This document shows, piece by piece, positions 6,520-11,628 of a stretch of DNA of 11,628 nt. The stretch is from PNKC01 sp038323265 (lineage in GTDB: Bacteria; Chloroflexota; Dehalococcoidia; Tepidiformales; Tepidiformaceae). The position numbers and the translations under genes were made by a program. Each line of letters opens with the position of its first letter. Position 1 is the stretch's first letter. The DNA lies in the NCBI GenBank assembly GCA_038323265.1, contig JBBQGT010000100.1, forward strand, positions 1 through 11,628. Reading direction: 5' to 3'. The notes beneath the pieces are model-generated. The model did not search any database. It was not told the DNA's origin and saw only the letters and a program-made list of their open reading frames with translations.

Positions 6520-7245
6520 ATGATCCGCACCCTCGAGATCGCCCGCCTGCCGGCCGACGCCGTGCTCATGGACGCCGACTGCTACATCGTGGTCGATGTC
6601 CTCCGGGCTACGACGACGATCGCCACGCTGTTCGGGGGAGGGATGGAGAGTCTACTGGTGGCGGGCGACATCGAGCTCGCGCGGGTGCGTGCCCCGCAGG
6701 ATGGTCGACTGCTGTTCGGCGAAGTGGGCGGCCTCAAGCCAACCGGTTTCGATTTCGGCAATTCGCCGGTGGAGGCGTCGCAGGCTGCCGTGGCGGGCCG
6801 GGATGGCGTGCTCTTCACGACAAACGGGACAGCCGCGCTATGCGGGCTGGCTGGCCGCGGCACGGTGCTCGCGGGCGCCCTTGCCAACATCACGGCACTC
6901 GCAGGATTCGCGGCCCGATTCGAACGCATCGTCGTCGTTTGTGCGGGCAACGCGAAAGGCACGTTGTTCTCCGAAGAGGACTTTGCGGCAGCCGGCGCCA
7001 TTGCCGCACGACTCGCGGCCCTCGACCCGACGCGCGAACTCGGCAACGGAGGCCAACGGGCGAGTGCCACCGACCCCGTGGCAGAGATTTCGAACGCTCC
7101 CCACGCTGATCTGCTGCGGAACCTGGGCCTCGCGGCGGATGTCGAATTCTGTGTTCGATACGATACTTCGGGATCAGTGCCTTTAGTGGTGGAACGCGGC
7201 GAAGACTGGGCCCGGCTCCGCGACGCGGTCCGGGACTCTCCGTGA
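6520..7245 (+). CDS. comB: ComB family protein, probable 2-phosphosulfolactate phosphatase
   Basis: The 241-residue protein fits the ComB family (PF04029), Mg2+-dependent phosphatases that convert 2-phosphosulfolactate to sulfolactate in methanogen coenzyme M synthesis. Motifs in order are VVDVLRATTTIATLFGGG (24-41), GLKPTGFDFGNSPVE (71-85), FTTNGTAAL (99-107), VVCAGNAKGTLFSEEDFAAAG (139-159) and the C-terminal APHADLLRNLGLAADVEFC (193-211). Bacterial members are common in organisms with no coenzyme M pathway, where the true substrate is unclear; no comA, comC or comDE is visible here. The ATG at 6520 begins MIRTLEIARLPADAV and has no clear Shine-Dalgarno motif. The stop is followed 92 bp later by a flavin-dependent oxidoreductase on the same strand, which may be cotranscribed. 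Family confident, reaction inferred. Confidence 0.85.
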   Translation: MIRTLEIARLPADAVLMDADCYIVVDVLRATTTIATLFGGGMESLLVAGDIELARVRAPQDGRLLFGEVGGLKPTGFDFGNSPVEASQAAVAGRDGVLFTTNGTAALCGLAGRGTVLAGALANITALAGFAARFERIVVVCAGNAKGTLFSEEDFAAAGAIAARLAALDPTRELGNGGQRASATDPVAEISNAPHADLLRNLGLAADVEFCVRYDTSGSVPLVVERGEDWARLRDAVRDSP

Positions 7246-7337
7246 GCCTTCACGGTTGCCGAGCGGTACATCGCCGCCTACGCTCCAACCTCGCTCGGAG
7301 CCGGCGGAGAGTGAATCCCACGCGAAGGCGGTTACCA

Positions 7338-8270
7338 ATGAAGTTCGGACTCCACATCGGGCAGCAGTACCTGACGATCGATGAAATGCGCGCGCTCTGG
7401 CGCTGGGCCGATACCGCAGGCTTCGACTGGGTGGATGTCTGGGACCATTTCTACGGCTCGCCTTCGCTGGGCGGCCACGAGCACTGTTTTGAAGCACTGA
7501 CCTCGATGGCAGCGATGGCCGTCGAGACGCGCAACGTGCGCGTCGGCGTCCTTGTATTGGGGATGAACTACCGCCACCCGGCGGTGGTGGCCAACGCCCT
7601 CTGCACGATCGATCAGCTTAGCGGCGGACGGCTGGAAATTGGCCTCGGCGCGGGCTGGCACGAGGCAGAGTACAAGGCGTACGGCATCCCCTTCCTGCCG
7701 ATCGGCCAGCGCATGGACATCCTCGAAGAGGGCGTTCAGGTGGTGCGCATGCTGACCACGCAGGAGCGTTCGGATTTCGATGGCAAGTACTACCAGCTGA
7801 CGAACGCAGCCTGTAACCCGAAAGGCGTCCAGCCCCGGCCGCGCATCTGGATCGGCGGAAACGGCGAAAAGCGGACATTGCGCATCGCGGCGCGCCACGC
7901 GGACGGCTGGAACACTCCGTACCCTTCGCCCGAGGAATTCAAGCGGCTCTCAGGGGTGCTCGATTCATGGTGCGAGAAAGAAGGGCGCGACCCGGCGACC
8001 ATTGAGCGAAACGTCAACCTCAGCTTCCACATGGCCGCGTCGCCTGCGCACCTGCCAGCGGTCGACGCCCAGTTTCGCAATGTGTGGGGCGCGGCATCTG
8101 ACGTGATGCGCAAGCGTGGCGTGGTCGCTGGGCTTGCCGACGAAGCGATCGACCTTGTCGGCCGCCTGGGCGACGCGGGAGCGGCCCGCGTAAACATCGC
8201 CATCCGCCCGCCAGTCGACTGGGGCGCGTTGCGCGCCTGGACGGACCAGGTCATCCCCGCGTTTGCGTGA
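7338..8270 (+). CDS. Luciferase-like (LLM-class) F420/flavin-dependent oxidoreductase
   Basis: The 310-residue protein is a bacterial-luciferase-like TIM barrel of the group that usually uses F420. Typical signatures are MKFGLHIGQQ at the start, WVDVWDHFYG (31-40), GVLVLGMNYRHPAVVANAL (70-88), TIDQLSGGRLEIGLGAGWHE (90-109), GIPFLPIGQRMDILEEGV (116-133), PRPRIWIGGNGEKRTLRIAA (166-185) and ADGWNTP (188-194). The substrate is unknown; members include F420-dependent dehydrogenases, reductases and monooxygenases. The frame is open from a GTG at 7242 overlapping the comB stop, but the ATG at 7338 is chosen because the family begins there and GAAGGCGG lies 6 nt upstream. Use of F420 rather than FMN is a family-level inference. 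It converges with hicA, leaving only 16 bp between stops and no visible terminator. Confidence 0.88.
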   Translation: MKFGLHIGQQYLTIDEMRALWRWADTAGFDWVDVWDHFYGSPSLGGHEHCFEALTSMAAMAVETRNVRVGVLVLGMNYRHPAVVANALCTIDQLSGGRLEIGLGAGWHEAEYKAYGIPFLPIGQRMDILEEGVQVVRMLTTQERSDFDGKYYQLTNAACNPKGVQPRPRIWIGGNGEKRTLRIAARHADGWNTPYPSPEEFKRLSGVLDSWCEKEGRDPATIERNVNLSFHMAASPAHLPAVDAQFRNVWGAASDVMRKRGVVAGLADEAIDLVGRLGDAGAARVNIAIRPPVDWGALRAWTDQVIPAFA

Positions 8271-8286
8271 GGGTGACAACACCGAT

Positions 8287-8499
8287 TCAGAGATCGTGCG
8301 GTCGAAGCCCGGTGTGCTTAGCGACACGAGCGAGCATCCGCGGCCCAATCGTCTCGCCATCGTGGAACGCGAACACGTAGTTGGCCCACCCCGGGCCTGC
8401 CAACACGCGATGAGAGCCGGACGTTCGTTCAACGCCGCAACCCATCCGAAGGAGCGCCCGCAGTACTTTCCTTGAACCTGTTGCAGGCCAGTCGCTCAC
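8287..8499 (-). CDS. hicA: HicA family mRNA interferase toxin
   Basis: The 70-residue protein has the HicA/YcfA double-stranded-RNA-binding-like fold signature. An N-terminal helix, SRKVLRALLRMGCGVERTSG (9-28), is followed by GSHRVLAGPG (28-37) with the conserved catalytic His30, a strand with FAFHDG (43-48), and a final helix, GPRMLARVAKHTGLRPHDL (52-70). HicA toxins cleave mRNA and tmRNA and are neutralised by HicB. The start is GTG at 8499, overlapping the hicB stop by 4 bp (GTGA), so synthesis is coupled to the antitoxin. The usual 'P-H' block around the third strand reads AFHDGE. There is no sign of decay, so it is probably functional. Its end faces the luciferase-like gene across 16 bp. 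Confidence 0.87.
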   Translation of the reverse strand: MSDWPATGSRKVLRALLRMGCGVERTSGSHRVLAGPGWANYVFAFHDGETIGPRMLARVAKHTGLRPHDL

Positions 8500-8702
8500 G
8501 CAGCAAGAAACTGGACGCTGAGGGCTCCAGGAGCGAGCTCGCCGTGCTCGATCCGATCTGCGATCACCCTAAGCGCAAGAGCCTGAGCGGCGGATACCGC
8601 CTGGTCCTGTGTCGAGCCGTAAACCATCACACCTGGAAGTTCCAGGACCTCGGCAATCCATCGTCCGTCATCTTCGAGTTCGGTCAGCACGGTCAGCAAC
8701 AC
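8496..8702 (-). CDS. hicB: HicB family antitoxin, short form
   Basis: The 68-residue protein carries the HicB partial RNase-H-like core: TELEDDGRWIAEVLELPGVM (7-26), VYGSTQDQAVSAAQALALRV (27-46) and IADRIEHGE (47-55). The 'ELPGVMVYG.T...A...ALALRVIADRIEHGE' pattern is typical of short HicB antitoxins. It ends soon after, so the ribbon-helix-helix or helix-turn-helix DNA-binding domain of longer HicB proteins is absent; autoregulation through this protein alone is therefore doubtful. Order is antitoxin first, then toxin, the reverse of E. coli hicAB but common in other phyla. The GTG at 8702 is taken as the start; nearby TTG and CTG codons are possible. It begins 25 bp after the GNAT stop. A weak TAAACT box just upstream could be a promoter, or the pair may be read from the GNAT transcript. 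Confidence 0.85.
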   Translation of the reverse strand: MLLTVLTELEDDGRWIAEVLELPGVMVYGSTQDQAVSAAQALALRVIADRIEHGELAPGALSVQFLAA

Positions 8703-8727
8703 GTGGACAGTTTAGCACCAGCCTTGG

Positions 8728-9747
8728 TCATCGCCCGTCAGCCCAGGCGATGCGTTCGTCAACCCTTCGCACCATGGTGTGCTCGACGGGCACGAAGCCC
8801 TGTCCCAGCCAGAAGGCAGCGCCGCTCGGATTGTCGCTGGCGAAGTGCAGGCAGCAGTTGGCGTAGCCCTGCTCACGGGCCCAGGCCATGCTGTGCGCTA
8901 GCAAGCCGGTGCCCAGACCGCTGCCGCGGGCTTCCGGCTCCACCACGCCCTCATAGAGGTAGACCGTCGACTCGGAGTCGACCGTTTCCGGGGTGTAGCC
9001 GGGCTTCACAAAGGTTTGCATGCCCATTGCGCGGCCGCCCTCGTACGCTACGAAGTACGCGCTGGTGGGGTCAGAGATGAGTTCCAACTGGTGCTTGCGA
9101 AACGAATCGTCGGTTTCGCGCAGGTAGGGCCAGAAAATGGGCGCGGCGGCATGATGCTGGGCCAGTGTCCGCTCCAGTGACGAAACCACGTCGATGTCCT
9201 CAGCCGCCGCGCGATGGATTTCGAACGTCGGCCCTTCGGTCGTTTCTACTGGACCGGTGGGACGAACCGCCGCGGTCGTCTTTCGACCAAAACCGAGCGA
9301 GACCCACGCCTCCTGGACGTCCGCGTCGCCGGGCGCGATATGAACGGTGTGCGAGAAGTAGCCGTTTCGAATCCATTCTCCCGCGAGCGCCGAATACATG
9401 CGGCGGTACATGTCAGTCGCATCGAAATCCGGGGCGACAGCGTGCGCGAGATTGCCGATCGAGGCGGAGTGATGCTCGATGTAGAGCGAAACGTAGAGGT
9501 CCGGCGGCAGCAGCATCCGCTCGCCCGCCAGGAAGCCCACGACTTCTCCCTCTCGCACGGCCACCACGGAGTCCTTTCGCGAGCCAAACGCCTCGCCCTG
9601 GACGGCGACCGCTGCTGTTGCCGGACTCTTCAGCGACTCGGTCATGGCTGGCAATCGCTCGCTATCGCGGACGTGGCGAGCGGCCAGCAAGGCGCCGCAG
9701 GCAGGGATGTCCGATTGCTCAATCGGGCGCACGGTTGTCTTCGTCAA
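8728..9747 (-). CDS. Two-domain GNAT acetyltransferase
   Basis: The 339-residue protein looks like two GNAT N-acetyltransferase domains in tandem. The C-terminal domain (about 174-330) is well formed: FEIHRAAAEDID at its start, AYFVAYEGGRAMGMQTF (230-246), the strand LYEGVVEPEARGSGLGTGLL (264-283) with the acetyl-CoA pyrophosphate loop R-G-S-G-L-G (274-279), then CLHFASDNPSGAAFWLGQGF (299-318). The N-terminal domain (about 1-165) retains VRPIEQSDIPACGALL, VVAVREGEVVGFLAGE and AWVSLGFGRK but has no R/Q-x-x-G-x-G/A loop, so it probably does not bind acetyl-CoA normally. The acceptor substrate is unknown. The start is TTG at 9747, supported by GGAGG 6 nt upstream. It is divergent from the repeat protein and upstream of hicBA. 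Confidence 0.87.
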   Translation of the reverse strand: MTKTTVRPIEQSDIPACGALLAARHVRDSERLPAMTESLKSPATAAVAVQGEAFGSRKDSVVAVREGEVVGFLAGERMLLPPDLYVSLYIEHHSASIGNLAHAVAPDFDATDMYRRMYSALAGEWIRNGYFSHTVHIAPGDADVQEAWVSLGFGRKTTAAVRPTGPVETTEGPTFEIHRAAAEDIDVVSSLERTLAQHHAAAPIFWPYLRETDDSFRKHQLELISDPTSAYFVAYEGGRAMGMQTFVKPGYTPETVDSESTVYLYEGVVEPEARGSGLGTGLLAHSMAWAREQGYANCCLHFASDNPSGAAFWLGQGFVPVEHTMVRRVDERIAWADGR

Positions 9748-9790
9748 GATTTACCTCCGGTAAGTGCGCCATCGTACAAGCGCAGCGGTG

Positions 9791-9845
9791 GGGCTGAAAA
9801 TATCTGTTTCCGAATTGTTTCGACTATGTTACATTTGGATTAAAT
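9791..9845 (+). promoter_or_regulatory. AT-rich probable promoter region of the repeat protein
   Basis: The 122-bp gap between two divergent genes contains a strikingly AT-rich stretch in a GC-rich window. Candidate boxes are TTGTTT (9815-9820) with TTAAAT (9840-9845) at 19-bp spacing, or a TATGTT at 9825-9830. Neither pair is ideal, so the region rather than an exact promoter is annotated. The GNAT gene on the other strand probably also starts transcription from this gap. Confidence 0.4.
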
Positions 9846-9869
9846 CAAGACGACCGTAGGAGCCGCCTC

Positions 9870-10178
9870 ATGACTACTGAAACTACAACCACCGCCGAAG
9901 ACGCCGTCAAGCAAGCGAGCGCCCACCTCTACGAAGCGATGACCCACCACTTCGGCCCATTGGACCTTGGCGCCCACCAGCCGTTGGTGAAAGCCGTCTC
10001 CGAGTACGCCCAGCGCTCTCGTGAAGGCGACGAGGCGAGAATCAAAGAGGCCAGCACACACGTCTACGAGGCACTTACCAGCCACTTCGGCCCACGCGAC
10101 CTCGACGCCCACGATCCCATCGTCAAGGCAATCTCGGAGTATGGCGCCGCCTGCCGCCGGGCTGGCATTAAAGTCTGA
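9870..10178 (+). CDS. Unrecognised 102-residue protein with two internal repeats
   Basis: I do not recognise this family. The protein starts with a Thr-rich segment (MTTETTTTAEDA) and is then almost entirely two copies of one 35-residue unit, residues 13-47 and 58-92. The units share 23 identical positions and most of the rest are conservative. The shared pattern is AS-x-H-x-YEA-x-T-x-HFGP-x-DL-x-AH-x-P, then VKA-x-SEY. Each unit reads as helix, Asp/His-containing turn, helix, so a four-helix pseudo-dimer is plausible. There is no signal peptide and no membrane segment; one Cys (95) lies in the short basic tail. A GGAG 7 nt before the ATG and an AT-rich promoter-like region support real expression. 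Three paired His and the paired Asp could bind metal, but this is speculation. It stands alone between the divergent GNAT and convergent glyQS genes. Confidence 0.75.
   Translation: MTTETTTTAEDAVKQASAHLYEAMTHHFGPLDLGAHQPLVKAVSEYAQRSREGDEARIKEASTHVYEALTSHFGPRDLDAHDPIVKAISEYGAACRRAGIKV
9906..10145 (+). repeat. Tandem intragenic duplication, 105-bp units at 135-bp period
   Basis: Unit 1 spans 9906-10010 and unit 2 spans 10041-10145, separated by a 30-bp linker encoding QRSREGDEAR. By hand alignment the two DNA units match at 74 of 105 positions with no gaps. Of the 23 residues identical between units, 11 use different codons, so the similarity is held at the protein level and the duplication is old. 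Confidence 0.85.
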
Positions 10179-10205
10179 TTCCTGCCCCGAGCGGGAAAAC
10201 GCAAG

Positions 10206-10225
10206 AGCCGCCCTCCCGGGCGGCT
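10206..10225. terminator. Perfect 8-bp hairpin between convergent genes, probable terminator
   Basis: AGCCGCCC (10206-10213) and GGGCGGCT (10218-10225) form a perfect stem around a 4-nt loop. It lies in the 69-bp gap between the stops of the repeat protein (plus) and glyQS (minus). On the minus strand the stem is followed by CTTGCGTTTT, a modest U tract, so it fits best as the glyQS terminator. On the plus strand no T run follows, so it would act there only weakly. Confidence 0.65.
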
Positions 10226-10247
10226 TCCGCATGTCCGAGGTTCGTGG

Positions 10248-11628
10248 CTAACAGCCCGGGAGCCGCTCCCTCAGAGCATCCAGCAGCCCGCTGAGCGGCA
10301 CGCGCACCTGGGCCTGGCTGTCGCGTTCGCGGATCGTGACCGCCTCATCTCCCGCTTCTCCCTTCTCGCCGACGGACTGAAAGTCGATCGTCACGCACAA
10401 GGGCGTGCCGATCTCGTCCTGCCGACGGTAGCGGCGGCCGATCGACTGCGTTTCGTCGTACTGCGTCATGTAGATCGGCCGCACCAGGTCGTAGACCTTG
10501 CGTGCGAACGGTCGCAACGCTTCGTTCTTGGAGAGCGGGAGCACTGCCACCTTGACCGGCGCAATGGCGGGCTTGAACCGCAAGACCACGCGCTTTTCGC
10601 CCTTGGCATCCGTTTCTTCGTCCCACGCTTCGAGCATCGTCACCGCGAGCGTACGCGTGAGCCCGGCCGCCGGCTCAATCACCCACGGCACCACGTGCTG
10701 GTTCGATTCTTCGTCGAAATACGTCAGCGGGTGGCCGCTTTCGTTACCGTGCGCGGTCAGGTCGAAATCGGTGCGCGCGGCTATGCCTTCGAGTTCGCCC
10801 CAACCCCAGGGGAAGAGGTACTCAATGTCCGTCGTCCCGGCGCTATAGTGCGAAAGCTCTTCCTTGGCGTGGGGACGCAAGCGCAGGCGCGAACGGTCGA
10901 TACCGAGGCGCTCGACGTACCAGTTCAGGCGGTAGTCGATCCATTCCTGGTGCAACTCGAGATACTCCGTTGGATGCTCACGGTCCTTCGGCGGGAAGCA
11001 GAAGTACTCCATCTCCATCTGTTCGAATTCGAGCGTGCGGAAGATGAACTTGCCGGGAGTGATCTCGTTGCGAAAACTCACGCGCGTCTGGGCGATGCCG
11101 AACGGCAGCTTCCGGCGCATCGAGCCGACGACGTTTTCGAAGTTGATGAAGATGCCCTGTGCCGTCTCTGGCGGCAGGTAGGCTATCGCCGATTCATCGG
11201 CCACAGTGCCAATCTGCGTCTTGAACATCAGGTTGAACTGGCGCGGCTCAGTCAACTCGCCGCCATCGTTGGGGCAGCGAATGTTGCCCGCCGCGTCGCG
11301 CTTCACGGGGCCGTAGTCGCCATCTTCAAGGTGATCCACGCGCCAGCGCATCTGGCACTTCTTGCAATCCACAAGCGGGTCGTTGAAGGTCGCGACGTGG
11401 CCGCTGGCTTTCCAGACGCGGGGGTGCGTGATCAGCGCGGCGTCCAGGCCCACCACGTCATCGCGCTCTCGTACCATCGAGCGCCACCAGGCGTCCCGGA
11501 TGTTGCGCTTTAACTCCACTCCAAGCGGACCGTAGTCGTAGGTGTTGGCGAAACCGCCGTAGATCTCGGCGGCGGGATAGACAAACCCGCGGCGCTTGGC
11601 GAGCGAAACGATCGTGTCGAGGTCGGGA
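10248..11628 (-). CDS. glyQS: Glycyl-tRNA synthetase (alpha2 class II), 5'-truncated by window edge
   Basis: This enzyme attaches glycine to tRNA-Gly. The reading frame continues past the first available start codon to the window end, giving 459 visible residues from PDLDTIVSLAKRRGFVYPAA onward; only a few N-terminal residues should be missing. It is the single-chain dimeric type, not the alpha2beta2 GlyQ/GlyS type. Landmarks (visible numbering) are EIYGGFANTYDYGPLG (21-36), a metal-binding-like insert with CKKC (88-91) and CPND (118-121), LTEPRQFNLMFKT, class II motif 2 FRNEITPGKFIFRTLEFEQM (185-204), GIAARTDFDL (281-290), motif 3 AAGLTRTLAVTMLEAW with Arg325, and the C-terminal anticodon-binding domain from VKVAVLPLSK (near 358). 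The length is normal for the family. Confidence 0.96.
   Translation of the reverse strand, partial: PDLDTIVSLAKRRGFVYPAAEIYGGFANTYDYGPLGVELKRNIRDAWWRSMVRERDDVVGLDAALITHPRVWKASGHVATFNDPLVDCKKCQMRWRVDHLEDGDYGPVKRDAAGNIRCPNDGGELTEPRQFNLMFKTQIGTVADESAIAYLPPETAQGIFINFENVVGSMRRKLPFGIAQTRVSFRNEITPGKFIFRTLEFEQMEMEYFCFPPKDREHPTEYLELHQEWIDYRLNWYVERLGIDRSRLRLRPHAKEELSHYSAGTTDIEYLFPWGWGELEGIAARTDFDLTAHGNESGHPLTYFDEESNQHVVPWVIEPAAGLTRTLAVTMLEAWDEETDAKGEKRVVLRFKPAIAPVKVAVLPLSKNEALRPFARKVYDLVRPIYMTQYDETQSIGRRYRRQDEIGTPLCVTIDFQSVGEKGEAGDEAVTIRERDSQAQVRVPLSGLLDALRERLPGC

Noticed and set aside
7259..7298. Inverted repeat CCGAGCG / CGCTCGG with a 26-bp spacer in the comB-luciferase gap
   Set aside because: Seven GC-rich base pairs around a long loop are expected by chance in this base composition; no T run and no known element.
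7242..7337. GTG at 7242 overlapping the comB stop as start of the luciferase-like gene
   Set aside because: The extra 32 residues are Arg-rich and unlike the family; the ATG at 7338 has a ribosome site and the canonical N-terminus.
8263..8475. 70-codon plus-strand frame between the luciferase-like gene and hicB
   Set aside because: It is antisense to hicA, which has a clear family match and an overlap with hicB.
10695..11513. 272-codon open frame on the plus strand
   Set aside because: It lies entirely opposite glyQS, whose motifs are unambiguous; it is a shadow frame.

Overview
The window is a compact, GC-rich bacterial chromosome segment, most likely from the Chloroflexota (Dehalococcoidia or SAR202-like lineages), although Actinomycetota-like alternatives cannot be excluded from sequence alone. 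The hints are an atpZ-atpB-atpE-atpF-atpH operon whose subunit a has a His/acid-rich tail, a DUF951 protein, an F420-type luciferase-like flavoprotein, a ComB family protein, and an alpha2-type glycyl-tRNA synthetase. Gene spacing is tight, several stops and starts overlap, and many starts are GTG or TTG.

Layout. Positions 1-2678 (minus strand) carry the start of the F1Fo ATP synthase operon: atpZ/I-like, atpB, atpE, atpF and a truncated atpH that runs off the left edge. Positions 2757-3296 (minus) hold a bifunctional-nuclease (DUF151) gene with its own promoter. Positions 3370-6474 (minus) form a tight cluster, in transcription order murI, pyrF, DUF951 and an MFS transporter. Positions 6520-8270 (plus) hold comB and a luciferase-like monooxygenase, divergent from murI across only 45 bp. 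Positions 8287-9747 (minus) hold a two-domain GNAT acetyltransferase, then a hicB-hicA toxin-antitoxin pair. Positions 9870-10178 (plus) encode an unrecognised 102-residue protein built from two copies of one 35-residue unit. Positions 10248-11628 (minus) carry glycyl-tRNA synthetase, lacking only its first few codons at the right edge.

How the genes fit together. Most of the window is core metabolism: proton-driven ATP synthesis, D-glutamate for peptidoglycan (MurI), UMP synthesis (PyrF) and Gly-tRNA charging. The accessory part lies between about 6.5 and 10.2 kb: the ComB phosphatase-like protein, the F420-type oxidoreductase, the acetyltransferase, HicBA and the repeat protein. The points most worth a second look are a roughly 130-150 residue extra segment in ATP synthase subunit a, predicted to face outside the membrane, and the duplicated-unit small protein with its own AT-rich upstream region and downstream hairpin. 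There is no CRISPR array, rRNA, recognisable tRNA or insertion sequence.
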